DNA from: Amoebidium appalachense
Taxonomy: Eukaryota > Ichthyosporea
Direction of reading: 5' to 3'
Assembly: GCA_963693365.1 (NCBI GenBank)
Contig: CAVNZM010000002.1
Coordinates: forward strand, 8,618,001 to 8,682,000
Length of the DNA: 64,000 nt
Shown here in pieces: positions 13,959 to 27,026 of the stretch. The notes below the pieces were generated by a model. It worked only from the letters and a program-made list of their open reading frames with translations, had not been told where the DNA came from and searched no databases. The position numbers and the translations under genes were made by a program. The first letter of the stretch is position 1. Each line of letters begins with the position of its first letter.

Positions 13959-14223
13959 ACATACACACACCCTGCCCCCCTCCTCACCTTATTCACTCAA
14001 ATTTGTTCCCTTCATTCTTCAAGTTGAACCGCCTGATGGGATGAGAAACCCTAGCATGGTCAACGTACACATGTTCATGTTCATGTTCGAGTCATTTATC
14101 ATCAAAATAGCTCAAGGCCACGCATGCACAACAACACAGTGCACGTGCACTTAATCACAACGCGTGTGTGTGTTCGCATGTGCGATTGTGTGTGCGTGTG
14201 TGTGTGTGCGCGTGTGAGTGAGT

Positions 14224-14225
14224 GA

Positions 14226-14294
<69 letters not shown>

Positions 14295-14318
14295 TGAGTG
14301 CATGTGTGTGTGTGAGTG

Positions 14319-14376
<58 letters not shown>
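14224..14376. repeat. (TG)n microsatellite
   Basis: About 150 bp of TG dinucleotides with a few GAGT and GCAT interruptions near 14,293-14,322. It is followed by a family of short repeats with a GTACG core. Confidence 0.95.
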
Positions 14377-14377
<1 letters not shown>

Positions 14378-14387
14378 TGGTGCATGC

Positions 14388-14612
14388 ATTTCCGTACGTG
14401 TATGATGTACGTGTGTATCAATTTCCGTACGCGCGCGCGCGTGTGTGTGTGCATTTCCGTACATGTGTGTGTTGTGTGTGCATTTGCGTACGTGTGTAAG
14501 TGTGTGTGCATTTCCGTACGTGGTGTGTGTGTGTGTGTATTTGCGTACGTGTGTGTGTGCGTGTGCATTTGCGTACGTGTGTTTACGAGTGAGCGCCTGC
14601 ATTCCCGTACGT
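14388..14612 (+). repeat. Interspersed TTTCCGTACGTG minisatellite
   Basis: About seven copies of a core reading ATTTCCGTACGTG or ATTTGCGTACGTG recur every 30-60 bp, separated by TG-rich spacers. The cores start near 14,388, 14,422, 14,452, 14,481, 14,510, 14,540, 14,567 and (variant ATTCCCGTACGTG) 14,600. Each core holds the palindrome GTAC or CGTACG. Confidence 0.8.
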
Positions 14613-14918
14613 GTGCGTGCTGTCTTGCCAGTGCAATACCTAGTACTCCTTGTGTGGGGAGGGGTTTTTTCCCCTTTCTTTCTTTCTTTCTTTCTTTTTT
14701 TTTTTCCTTTTTTGGCCGAGGGAAGGGGGGGGGGGGGGTGGACCTTTTCCGTGCGCCAGTGATACTAAGATGATCATAATGGGATGGGAATGATACGCAA
14801 ACTACAGAGCTGAGCATATCATGGCGCTAATTACTGAAACCGCAGAATATGCATCCGTTTGCTTGTGCAGTTGCAGAACCCAGGCCCACAGGTGATATGT
14901 GCATACCAAATATTTATG

Positions 14919-14952
<34 letters not shown>

Positions 14953-15247
14953 CTCCCTCTTTCAATTGCAACGCACATACAAAATGCCCGGGTCCGCCTC
15001 AAGCCCGCGCTCACATACCACACAGAAACTCGTAAGCAGTGCAATCAAATCAACACAAATGATGTACAGGCACACACACCCGTGCTTGAACGGGCACACG
15101 TCGTGTACGCGCGCGCGCGCAGGCAAGCGCACACACAAACACCCACACACACATGGGAGTAAACTCATACTTGTACACCACGCCCGTCACACAGACGGAA
15201 GCCAAAATAGGAATACCCCACACACACGCACATACCCTCGCTTTGCT

Positions 15248-15284
<37 letters not shown>

Positions 15285-15824
15285 ATTGTTTTATTTCTAG
15301 CTTATTGCGTATATCAAAGACAGGGCAGTTACATCCTTGGGTGATATATGTATATGTACAATACTTGCAGGCGATAGCCAAAATTTCAAATTTTAGCTCT
15401 ATACTTTTAAGTTCAATGATTTAATGTTTCCTACGCACGCGTTATCGGCCGCATACTGCACAGCAGTTGCTCTCCCCTTAACCCCCCCCCCCCCCCCCCC
15501 CCCTCCCCCCCCCCGTGTCCTCGACACAAAAACCGCTCATACACCGAAAACTACATAACACAGAGCGACACACTGTAAGTAATGAAGCGCCGCCTACTAG
15601 GTAAGCTCGAGAACAAACATGCCATCACCACCCAACAGGGGGAGACAGGCACATAAACTCAAAAAGAACTTCTCCATACTGCGACACTGGGTGCTTAATT
15701 TTCAGACCAAAAAAACACCAAAAGAAAGACCTACGGCAAAAAAAAAAAGTTCACAACCCCTTCTTCTCCCCTCCCCCCTCAAAAAAAAGCAAAGAAAAGA
15801 AACCAAAAAACCCACCAGCTTCCG

Positions 15825-16608
15825 TTAGCAACACAGGGGCTGCTGCGTCACGTGACTGGTGAGGGCAATTCTACGGCATTCGAGCTCCGACACCGCCAAC
15901 ATGTATTCAATCCACGACGACTTTGGGTCGCAAGCGGGGCACGGAGCGCTACGTGTGCAATTCTGGTGGAAACCTACTGAAGACGGGGTGATGGATGTGG
16001 TAGTAGCAGTTGTGTTGATGGTATTCGCTGGAACGTCGGAAGACGCGACGAGGGGATGCTTGAAGTCGACAAAAGAGAGAATATCTGACGCCGTGGGGAC
16101 TTTTGGCCCAGAAAACTGACTACCCCCCATGTAAAGAGCCTCGAGACGTGACCTCTTCTTAGTAGGAAACGAAGGCCGGATAAAACATTCGTCCCAAACT
16201 GAATCGGTGTCAACACAACTTACCGATTCCATAATCAAATCGTGTGTGACGTGGCGCTTCTCGTGCGTATTCAATGGTCCGTCTGTGAAAACGGTGTTGC
16301 GTTTCTTTGCATTTTGCGCAAGTGCGGCGGCAGCAGCAGCCCTCGCCATCTCCTGTGCCTCCCTTTCTTCCCCTTGCAGCGTCTTCCGCCCAGAAACCCC
16401 TCCTCGAAACACATTCAAACGGAACGGAAGCAATCATTATGTCCAAGCAGAAACGCACACACTTGTTGGGGCGCGCTTTGAAGTCGACGTGCGCAGGGAT
16501 GATAACACGCGATGAAGCAGAGGCATCCACCTCCGAAGGATCGTTCGCAAGTAGCATTTCAGAGGTCTGCACACGTGTGGCAGCGACTGGCTCCGAAGGA
16601 AACGTCAT
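15825..16608 (-). CDS. Unrecognised protein gene, junction unresolved
   Basis: Two minus-strand frames look coding and must be joined. The upstream part starts at an ATG at 16,608 and stays open through about 16,462 (hydrophilic, then PAHVDFKARPNK). The downstream part is open from about 16,430 to a TAA at 15,825 and includes an alanine run (near 16,320-16,345), the basic stretch AKKRN, and a Ser/Thr-rich C terminus. A short intron of 61 or 88 nt starting at GTGTGCG near 16,460 would join the frames, but no donor is strong, so a frameshift or a start inside the second frame is also possible. No domain was recognised. Confidence 0.4.
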
Positions 16609-18276
16609 TCTCGCGTAGAAGTATAAAATCAACAGTGAAATTCATAACAAGAGTGAATAAAAACGTGCTGATTACGAAATTTATCAAAGATGGCACGCAA
16701 ACCAGGATGTCCCTTTACACCTCCCACAAGATATAGCGAGCGTACGGTGGCAACTGGCAACTCCATTGCCACGAAAAAGGAAACGGGATGGGTGTAAGGC
16801 GCCTCGGCGCTTTGTTAGGTAAGGAGGTGTGACACAACAAAAACTCCTAAAACAGGAGCTTGAAAAGTTGAGGCGAATATGGGGGAAAACGTGTAAAAGT
16901 GGGAATTTAAGCGTGCTCTCCGTGTGCGTTTGAGTCACTATGAAAGGAAAAGAGCTCAAAACAAAGCAGCTCTATAAGTCAAAGACACTGCCAGTTGCTG
17001 CTTGCAAGGAAAAGATTCCTTCTTGCTCAACAACGAGAGGTGAAACAGGCAGAAACACGTATGCCTGTGACACCTTCATACACTCTTTTTCCTCTCCACT
17101 TTTTCTAATCCGTTGAGAGAATCAGCAAAAAAAGTGCGTTTTTGGGGAAAAAAGTTTCACAAAAGCTTCGTTGTTTTGTTCGAAACCGAAAACGGCGAAT
17201 TCGTTGCCGCGCACACGCACCCGTTTTCATGTGACTCATGGCTGCAATGGTTGCAAATCTATCCAAAAAGCTATTATGCAAACTCATTATATCTAAATTG
17301 TTTAAAAAATAAATCCCCTGCTGACAATTCTCTGAACAACATAAATTACAGTCCTCCTGGAGCTTATTGAATTATACTTTATATACGCATATATAGTGAA
17401 TAAATGTACATGGATAACAAACTCCACCCTTATTAGTTTGATCCTATGAATGTTAGGATGTTTGAACTGCCATGAGAGTGTCCCACCAGATTGTGTATCT
17501 CTTTATTTTCGACCATCAATTTTTTTCCCCGACTTTTCATCATGGCAGGTATATAAGAGCTTTCGCTTCTTTCTTTTTGTCATGACGGGACTGAAATCCG
17601 GTGCAAGGGGGATGACCTCCAGGCAGGTGCTGGCGCAACCGGGGTGATTGTTGTTTCCTGCGGGCTGCAAAGAGCTGATGAGCTACCTCTCTCCATCATG
17701 GTTCTGTCTTCGCGTCCTTTACCCGCCGGGGCGTACGGATGGTACTCTGATGGCCGCGAGGCTTCTCGTTTAGAGCCTAAAAAACCCCTTCTCATTTGAG
17801 TGACTCGAAAATCGTCTCTCGGGATATCTCTTTTTCGTGTCCTTCAAACATATGAGCACATCAATAAAGTCATTATAAAAAATTTCGAGTCCAGAGCTTA
17901 ATCCCGGATTACTATGCAACAACAATCATTTTGCACCAGCGATCCCCCAATCATGGCTTTCCATCTCAAACGTGATGCCAACAAACACTGCATGGTTATT
18001 AGCGAATCATATAACGATATTATAAATAGCGCAAATTTGTCCACTCCGTAGATTGAAATAAATCTGTAGATATAGAATATAAGTCCTCAGTTTTTTATGA
18101 TGATAATTGTTCTCGGGAAAATGTCCTGCTCATCGCGATCGCTTTATAATTAGCTTGCAAAGTTTTGTACTGCAGTTTTGTAGGCATATACAAAGTTTTT
18201 GCCGGCAACTTCGAAAAGTCCTTGTGAATCCAACCATGTTTGTGCATGTTCACAGCAATTCAGTTTCCAGTTGCCG

Positions 18277-18307
<31 letters not shown>

Positions 18308-18387
18308 CCCTACACCTTCTCCTCCCCCTCCCCTCCTCCTCCCCCCTCCCTCCCCCCCTTCCCTAAGCTTCCCCTCCCACCCGCTAG

Positions 18388-18418
<31 letters not shown>

Positions 18419-19134
18419 CTGCCTGAGGCACAAGCACACATAAACACATCCGACGTACACACGCGCACCCCTACTCGCGTACAACTCCAGGCTTAATTTT
18501 ATTGGTTTTGTGTACACTTTGAAACGTTGTATGTCCAATTTTCCTGGCCGTGACTGTGTGCGTCACGGCTTGCAACCGTTCTGCGGTACCGGTGGTGTGT
18601 CGTGTCACGGGGGGGCTGGGTGGGGCGGGGCGGGGTTGGGTGGGGTGGGGGGAGGTGGGGTGGGGTTCATGTAGCAGTAACGTCAATGTGTATAAAAGTG
18701 CTTTTGCATCACGTGCCGTCGTGCGTACTTTGTATGCTGCGCCTGTGTTGGAAGGAATCCGATTTATGAAGCGCGGGGGGGGGGCTAGCGGGTGGGAGGG
18801 GAAGCTTAGGGAAAGGAAGTTATTTGCAATTGCCAGTGAAGGGTCTGCTAGTACTTGTGTGTGCCGTGTGCGTGGGGATCATAGGCTAGAGGGTAGTTAT
18901 GAGAATGGATTCTGAAAGCACGCTGCAGAAAGCATCGTAGTGCAGAGAAACCGCCACGACTACTGTACATTTCCATAGGTGTCCCATAAAAGCTTTACTG
19001 TGTGTGACGGGACAAAGACAGGTATCGGCCCCGGCCCACTCTTTCCCTTCGTTTTTTTTTTTTTTTTTTTTTTTTGGGGGGGGGGGGGTGGGGGGGTTAT
19101 GTTTTGCAGGAACCGTGGTAACCTTGTGCCAGAA

Positions 19135-19177
<43 letters not shown>

Positions 19178-19839
19178 TTCTTAAAGCCTTGAAACAAATA
19201 CATAAATCTTATGCACGCACTGTCGACGATTATTTGTATTTGTAATTATCTGACTGAGTTCAAATAATAATAAGCACGTGACTCTATGATATGATACTGC
19301 CGAGTGTCACTTTTCAGCTATTCATAGTACAGTGTTGACCATTGTAATGAATTGAAGTTTGGGGTGTGGAACGTAACACCAGGTCCTTTAAACTTTTAAT
19401 TTTAATTCTTATATTAGTAATAAAGTTAATGCCAATTCACAAGCGCTCTCATCGGGTACGAAGAACTGGCTGCAATTTCAACCGGATACGCTCTGGACCC
19501 AACGGGACTCAGTGAGTGCACTCACGAGGTGCAAGATAAGGGCGCTACACTGCGTATTAAAATATAAAATTTCAAAAATAAAATAGAATATAATAGACAT
19601 GTGTGGCACACACACACATACACGTGAATGCATGCATGCACACACACATAGGCTGATATGCATTGTGCATTACACATTGCGGGTGGAAGCACACTCACAT
19701 GGAGAGACTCGCATGCACAAACACATCTCCACACGAACATGGAACACACCCGTTAGCATACACATCTGGCACAAACACGACAGATAACCACGCTCACAAG
19801 GACAGTTCCATATGGGCTCCGAGTTACATGGAGAGAGAG
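16609..19839. other. Intergenic; no gene supported
   Basis: Mostly unique, moderately AT-rich DNA to 18,270, then repeats: C-runs at 18,280-18,304 and 18,390-18,417, GGGGT-type repeats at 18,608-18,666, and a T-run joined to G-runs at 19,053-19,090 and 19,135-19,175. A TATA-like TATATAAG lies near 17,551, followed by short frames (for example a 33-codon ORF from 17,698). None could be linked to a known product. Confidence 0.45.
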
Positions 19840-20215
<376 letters not shown>

Positions 20216-20580
20216 AAATGGACTCACGTCTGGGCACGTCAGCCATTGCTTTTTTCTTCCTGACACCATATGTACATGCTTGTTGACGCGATTATGGGTT
20301 GCCCATGTACATACTACGTGAAGCATTTAAGCACACCCTCTAGTATGATATTTCCAAATTCGAACGAGAACAAAAAATTCCTGGTAACTTACCAAATGTT
20401 TTAGCGCTTGTGTGAGGCATCTCTTTGTAAATAGTGTATTTTACTTTTAATTTGACCGATGCCTTCCGACGACACGGCAGGGGATACTGTGTGTACCCCG
20501 GAACCACCCATTTTTTTATTAAAAAAAACTCTGAAATGACATAGGTCTAGACGTGTGTGCACTGTGTGTGTTTGTGTGTA
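20216..20580 (+). repeat. Segmental duplication, copy 2, 3'-flanking part
   Basis: Noncoding continuation of the duplicate of 11,639-12,130, diverged by substitutions and indels. It ends, like copy 1, in a TG-rich tract (about 20,550-20,830 here, with CG-containing interruptions). The repeat extending into the 3' flank argues for DNA-level duplication rather than retrocopying. Confidence 0.85.
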
Positions 20581-20655
20581 TGTTTGTATGTGCACATGTC
20601 CGTGCATAGTGTGCGTGCGTGTTTCTGTGTGTGTGTGCGTGCATGCGTGTTTGTA

Positions 20656-20686
<31 letters not shown>

Positions 20687-21150
20687 GCGTGCATGCGTGT
20701 GTGCGGGCGTGCGTGCCTGCGTGCATACGTGCGTGCGTGCGTTCGTGCATGCGTGTGCATGCGTGTGTATATGTGTGGGGGGGTGCTTGTGTGCGTATGT
20801 GTGTATGTGTGTATGTGTGTGTGAAGGTGTATGCGTGCGCGCATGTGCTCACGCATTTACACGCACACACGTGTATATATATGTACAGAGGCATGCATGC
20901 GCATCATGTGCGGGGGGAGGGGGGAAAGGAAAAGAATTGGTAGGTGGGAGACAGAGAAAGAGAGGAAGGATGGATGGCGAGAACGGGAGGGGGGGGGGGG
21001 GGGGAGAGAGAGAATGAGAGGAGAGAGAGGGAGAGGGTCACGGTTGGGGAGGGAGGGAGGGAGGGAGGAAAGGAGGGAGGGAGGGAGAGAGGGGGGGGGG
21101 GGGAGAGGAGAGAGAAGGGGGGGGGGGGGCGGAGAGATTATTAGAGAGAG

Positions 21151-21324
<174 letters not shown>

Positions 21325-21959
21325 GAAAGAAAGGTGCAGTCGTGTTTGATAATATTGCAAGGACTGTACGGAAGGTGCGGGAGGAGGGTGATTGTTTCTT
21401 TAATGTTGAGGGCCTTCCCCGCCAACAGGAGTACGTATTTAATGATGTTAAAAACCTTCCGAAGCTTCGCATTCTTCTTCAGGAACAAATCAGGATCTCC
21501 GTGACTAAAGAGCAAAAGTTCATGAATGTGGATTTTGCTAACACTTTGAATCATTATGGGATACTATCACCGGCGTTGGGCCCTATGATAATCACTCACT
21601 CACGAATAAACTCTAGGTTCATCTGACTCATTACTACTTTGAATTCCGGTGTGCGATGTGGGACGAACTGAACCGTGACCCTGTGTGTTCCGCAGGCATC
21701 CAACAAACCTAGGCCTGTCCCACAATATTTAAGAATACACCACCTATGTAATCACCCACTGGAATGAAACATGTACACACACACATACACGCACGCACAG
21801 TGACACACATACACGCACACGCACACGCACACCGTGCACACGCACACCGTGCACACGCACGCCCGCACGCGCACGCACACACACGCGACTCCCGTACGGT
21901 CCGACAATACACAACCATGTTTACAAGAGAGAAAGGGGGGGGGGAGGGGGAGGGGGGAG

Positions 21960-21980
21960 AGGAGAGAGAGAGAGAGAGAG

Positions 21981-22069
<89 letters not shown>

Positions 22070-22135
22070 TGTGTGTGTGTGTGTGTGTGTGTGCTGAGAG
22101 AGAGAGAGAGAGGAGGGGGGAGGGGGGGGGGGGGA

Positions 22136-22223
<88 letters not shown>

Positions 22224-22230
22224 GAGAGAG
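21960..22230. repeat. Compound (GA)n-(GT)n-(GA)n microsatellite
   Basis: GA repeats to about 22,067, a short (GT)n to about 22,094, then GA repeats with a G-run at 22,113-22,134. Degenerate GA-rich sequence continues to about 22,390. No gene. Confidence 0.93.
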
Positions 22231-22379
22231 AGGGGGGGGGGGGGGGGGAGGAGAGCCTGAGAGAGGGAGGCGTAAGGTGAAGGCCTAGGGAGAGAGAGAG
22301 AGTCTAAAGAGAGAGAGGGAGATCTAGAGAGACAGGGAGAGAGAGAGCTCTAAGTATACGTTAGGGAGAGAAAGTGAGA

Positions 22380-23772
22380 GAGAGAGATTATTGTCACGCG
22401 TCACGACGTTCTGACGACCTTGCAAGCCCATGCGCACATGCGATCTAATTGCGCTGAATGACTCACCACTCTCCGTGCACTGCGGCGAGCGCGTGATCAT
22501 GGCGCCAGAGTGCCACGGTGCCGCGCAGCAGCAGCAGCGGCACACGTGCATACGAATGATTGGCGGAAAAGTGATTGGCTCGGTCCGCACCTCAGGAAGG
22601 GCTGGAACAATGTACACTGTACAGTACAATGTACACTGAGTACAGTTGTACTGTAAGAACATCCTGAAATAATTCATTGGAAGATTCTACAGATGCCCTT
22701 GTTTTGAACTTTTTAACTAATCAAATACCCAAGACAATTCTTTGTTTCGCTTTTGCAGCAAGCCTCACAATTCACGTAGCAGTCAGACTACAGTTATTAT
22801 CTATTATTCTGGATTTGCAAACCCTGAATACATTGCTCCATATTTGGACCGTGACCCGCGTGCGGCCAGTCGGCGACGGATGATCAGTTGCTAAAGAGCC
22901 TTGGGTGCCATGATCATGTGCCATGGGCCGTGGCACCATTAAACCTTCTTAGCGGTACACCGTGAGATACAATTCCGACATTTTGTTTTACAGAAGACAG
23001 AAGCATATGTAGGGGTTGATCTTTCTACATGGTTTGTTTTTGTTGTTACTGATTGTTTTGGTTTCCGGAGACGATATGGGATCATGCACAGCCAGATCTT
23101 TAAAGGATCCACCCGCCAAATTGTAGCCAATCGGAGACGATGTTACAATAGCAAGTGTAAACTCTCTGTAGAGCTGTACCCCACGTTTGATAAAATGTCA
23201 CACTGAAATTGCAAGTCCGTGTTTCGCTTCTTTTGCACATATCTACTAGTAGAACTCATGTAAATGCTTTTTCAAGTATGTTTTGTAACTATAAAAAATC
23301 TTGGTTTATTAAGAATAGTAAGACTTATTAATATTAGGTCCTAAACAAAAAATAAACTGTTCTTTGCAGGACCTGAAAATGATTAGCTGCTTCTTGGTTT
23401 TTTAGTCTTTGCTCTACGGTGACTAATGGTGCAATTGTGCTTCATTCTGATTGGTCAACGGTTGATACATGCTAAATGCCCTGTTACGTTGCCAATACTG
23501 ACTGAAAACGTGACCACGCTGTATCCGATGATACTCTAAGATAATCAAAATATCCATTATTCCTTTAAAATGTCATATAACATATATGTAAACATATATA
23601 CACATGCAAAATCACCTTTCCTTACAGCTCACTGGGGTTTCTGACGTTCACTGATCGTCAAACTACCGGCGCAGAGTATGGCACCATGGCCAAATCTGGG
23701 CATGCTTGCAAGACTGGCATTCAAAGTCAATATGTACTGTAATATGGCCCAATATTCCTACACGTTCATCGA
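22380..23772. other. Intergenic region upstream of the cyclin gene
   Basis: Mostly unique sequence without simple repeats. It contains a perfect 10-bp inverted repeat at 22,620-22,655 and a CCAAT-type ATTGG near 23,450. No exon with matching splice sites was found. Confidence 0.5.
22620..22655. repeat. Short perfect inverted repeat
   Basis: TACAGTACAA at 22,620-22,629 is the exact reverse complement of TTGTACTGTA at 22,646-22,655, with 16 nt between. Nearby GTACACTGTAC forms a second small palindrome. It could be a hairpin or the end of a small mobile element, but no partner terminus or target duplication was found. Confidence 0.6.
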
Positions 23773-23780
23773 CTATAAAT
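23773..23780 (+). promoter_or_regulatory. TATA box, likely for the cyclin gene
   Basis: CTATAAAT lies 387-394 bp upstream of the cyclin ATG. A start site near 23,805 would give a 5' leader of about 360 nt, or a leader with an intron. Function is inferred from the motif and from the absence of another gene between. Confidence 0.4.
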
Positions 23781-24166
23781 GCAGCCATGAAAGGACGCCC
23801 GGACTGCTGTTTTTTAGTCTGAGTTAGAGTTTTTCCTCTTTGTTTTTACACTGTAAAATAAGCCTACGAGCGACCCTAACGACTTGATGTTTTGAGCTTC
23901 TCCCTCTCCACATCTGCACGCGTTCAAGTTCATACACAGTGATACTGCAACTTGCATCGAACATCTACCAGTGCAACGGCCAGAAACCAGGTCACAGTAT
24001 ACACACCGAGGTCTTCGACTGTGTGACCCACGGTTTTTCTTTCTTTTTAGCCGCTGATCTTCTAGACACCGTTTGGCCAAAGTAGAGCCGGCCCGATTTC
24101 ACTTCTCAACTCCTCTATCAGTAAGTTAGCACACATGATCTAGCGCAAGCGCTAAGCAAAGAACAA

Positions 24167-24856
24167 ATGGCCGCCATTATGAGCAGCAACTCGCACTTCA
24201 TCCACGACACCAACAAAAATCCCCTGATGGCACCACTAAGCATGCCGAGCAAATATAGGCTTGAGGCAACTGTTAACAAAAGAACGTATTCGGGGGGATA
24301 TTCATCGTCGGAGGGCGCTCCTGGCAGGATCCAACATCCCTACCATGTGCCACTTGCACGAAGGCTAAGGCAGCTTGATTTGAATGATGGCCAGCTTGAC
24401 GACAGCGATTGCCAGCCACCTTTAAGCCTCCTAGTCAGGAAGTTCCCCATAATCTGTGGGCCCGAACTTAAAGAAACACAGACAGCCTCTTTTGTACATT
24501 CACTCGTGAGGAGATTCCACATCCCATATGAAACTCTCTTCACCTCAGTCGTTTACATGCTACGGATTACGAATCGGGTGCTAAAGGAAGGAGATGTGTG
24601 CGGACACTGTCTCTCCGTCGTGTGCCTACTCATAGCCTCGAAATTTCACGAAGATGAAAACCGGCCTACCAACAGGGAGTGGGCAAAGGCGGCGGGCTTG
24701 CCGGTGGAGAAGGTGAACGTTCTTGAAACCATGGCGCTGAAGGCGCTCGATTTCAGGCTGCATGTCTCGGCTGAGTTCTTCAAGTCGTTTTCGAAATGTT
24801 ATGATCGGGATCCGCTGCTTCTGGATTTTATTAGACCGCATATGCCAGATGATTAG
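24167..24856 (+). CDS. Cyclin (single cyclin box, PHO80/cyclin-U-like), intronless
   Basis: This is a 229-residue protein in one exon, ATG to TAG. Residues 1-80 are a polar leader. Residues about 105-220 carry a cyclin N-terminal fold: RRFHIPYETLFTSVVYMLRI (helix 1-2), then LSVVCLLIASKFHED with the cyclin-type A-S-K-F motif, then E-W-A-K-A-A-G-L and L-E-T-M-A-L-K-A-L-D-F-R-L (the recurring E-x3-L-x2-L-D-F/W helix). Length and helix order fit Pho80-type or plant cyclin-U/P proteins, which activate a Pho85/CDK5-like kinase. The partner kinase is not in the window. It is the only multi-domain-length gene here without introns, and AATAAA follows 71 bp after the stop. The ATG at 24,167 is the first in frame; a second Met lies 4 codons later. 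Confidence 0.87.
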   Translation: MAAIMSSNSHFIHDTNKNPLMAPLSMPSKYRLEATVNKRTYSGGYSSSEGAPGRIQHPYHVPLARRLRQLDLNDGQLDDSDCQPPLSLLVRKFPIICGPELKETQTASFVHSLVRRFHIPYETLFTSVVYMLRITNRVLKEGDVCGHCLSVVCLLIASKFHEDENRPTNREWAKAAGLPVEKVNVLETMALKALDFRLHVSAEFFKSFSKCYDRDPLLLDFIRPHMPDD

Positions 24857-24926
24857 GGGTTGTCACGTCGTTGACACGGAGTTCGGCACGTCCATGTCAC
24901 GGCAAGATCCAAGTTGAGAGCTGTCG

Positions 24927-24932
24927 AATAAA
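24927..24932 (+). terminator. AATAAA polyadenylation signal of the cyclin gene
   Basis: A canonical AATAAA lies 71 bp after the cyclin stop codon, a usual distance for a short 3' UTR. It is seen directly; use is inferred. Confidence 0.55.
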
Positions 24933-26612
24933 GAATGTGCCGACACAGGCTGTCCATGGGCTCATTATGGGCCTAAGCGGTGTTTCGTTGGACAGCACAA
25001 GCACACCAACCTACACGCCGTTCATCTCACAAGTGACTACTACCCCGGTGTGCTGCCGATGCACCGACCTGAAGCTTAGCTGTAAATTTAAATGACATCA
25101 CCATGATAATCCTTCTTCAAATTTTCACGTTGGTATTGGATGTCACAAGAGGAGTTTTTTTTTGAAGCCTTCACATTAACCACATAGGGGCAGTGAACAC
25201 AAACACAGCACAACTCCGTGCAGCACAAATTAGAGACACATGGATCTCGTAACAACGCATTCGGCACGTTTAAGTATTGCCCGCCGGGGATCCCAGAACA
25301 ACTACAAGTGGGGAACATATATTACAAGACTCTTGCTATTCTGCTGATCATGATTTCGAACGTTTTGTTTGACTTGTGTTTTATCGCAACACGCCCTCTA
25401 TGAAGTAATTATTATTATTTTAGTTTGGTTTGAATGCCTTGTTCAAACTTTGCGAATGCTAGTACATCCATCTTGCGAATGCTTGCACAACCGTACCGTA
25501 TATATCTTGAGCTTTCTAGTTATACGTAGGTGTACACGTTGGTTCGTGTGTGCGTGTGTGTGTACAATGGTGTGTCACCATACGTCAGCAGTCGGGGTGT
25601 TTGTTTACTTGCAGCTTCAACAGGATCCCGTCTCTGCCCGTACGTACCGGTCTGCTAACTCTAAGAGCTTTTGAAAAATAAAAGTTTTTATGCTTTGCAT
25701 CGTTTAGTGACAGTAAAATTGTTCGTGGGGGCCCACAAATATCCCTAATGGCTGTAACCCCCCCCCTTCCGAATCGTTGAACTTGGAGGCCCACAACGCC
25801 TGGCAATATTTGCCCCCCACCCCTTCCGTCTGCCTTGTACTTATCACCACAATTATTGTGTGAGCACACACACAAAAAAACCATCATGAAAAAAATTTAC
25901 CTAATTTCGGTCCGTACCACGACATCTATAATCGAGTCGAAATCGAGATATCGATAGGGGCCTGGATTTGCAGATTCTCCACTGATCATGAAACAGCCCT
26001 GCAATATTGAAGGAGACCTATACATAGACCACGTGGTTCCACAGCCGTAAGCTCCTCAACACTTTTATTCCAACAAACATACTGGGAACTGGCCTCAACT
26101 GAGTACCTTGCGCTGAGCCTCACTTGCGTACATGCACACATTTCCTACTATGATTTGATGGCTTATATACGGAACACAAGCCCAGGAAAACGGGAATTTG
26201 GAGGCGCCTCGGCAAGCTCATAAAGTGGGCAACGCAGAATGGGCCAAGCAAGCGTCGTGCACAGCCGACGAACACATGTAAAGAACAGTCAAACACACTG
26301 CTACCACCATAGGCTTATATGCTTCTAAATATCTGCACACATCCATATATGTTTTGTATGACACACATTCGAAAACATGCAAGACCTAGAAGTCTTGCTC
26401 CTCCGGCCCTCCGGCCAATATACATACACAAGCAACTGCAGTAAACATGCAACTTCCCTATCTTGTCTACACCAAAACACAAGAGCGCTGTGTTGCTAAC
26501 ATATATGCATCAGCACATCACAAGCGGGTGTGTGCGTGCTGGGAGGGGTGATGTTGCTGTCCCTTGTTCGAATTTACTGCCCCGTTACTCTGCCGTAGGG
26601 GTTGTGCCTGCG
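24933..26612. other. Intergenic region; no gene recognised
   Basis: Unique sequence with few simple repeats. Short frames (for example 25,585-25,887 minus and 25,369-25,674 plus) show no family motif, and no consistent exon chain could be built. Confidence 0.5.
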
Positions 26613-26975
26613 TCACGTGGCGTATTCTTGGCCCAAGAGGGACAGTTGTAGGGGGGGACTGGATAGCAAGGCTCTCTGCAGAAAGATGAATTGCTGTCAG
26701 AGGTGGGAGGACCGACAGAGGGGAAAAGGACGAGAAAGGAAATAGAAGGATACCAGGAGGAAAAGAGAGGGAGTCAAAAACCGAAACTGTGCAAGGAGTT
26801 GATATTATGTCAAGGTGGTGTGGGTTTTGGGGTGAATGAGAACGTTGAACGCCAGCCTTTCACCACCAAGGGGCCGGGAAGAGGGCTGGTGATAAAGGTA
26901 GTAGAGGGGGTGGTGTATGAGTGAGTAAGTGAGCGTGTGTATTTTGGGGACATGGGTGTGTATGTGTGTGTGTGT

Positions 26976-27026
<51 letters not shown>

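Larger units (their letters stand above)
13501..15824. other. Intergenic, repeat-rich; no gene recognised
   Basis: A 103-codon minus-strand frame at 13,506-13,817 has no recognisable motif. The rest contains C-runs at 13,928-13,956, 14,921-14,949 and 15,482-15,514, a (TG)n block, an interspersed short repeat at 14,388-14,612, and a T-run at 15,249-15,283. The segment 15,600-15,824 is A-rich and forms the 3' flank of the minus-strand gene beginning at 16,608. Confidence 0.5.

Noticed and set aside
21342-21626. 94-codon plus-strand frame after a (GA)n block
   Set aside because: It has no nearby ATG, no recognised domain and no matching splice partners. It may be a remnant, but the evidence is too weak to list as a gene.
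22620-22655. Terminal inverted repeat of a DNA transposon
   Set aside because: Only a 10-bp hairpin with a 16-nt loop is present. No transposase, second terminus or target-site duplication was found.
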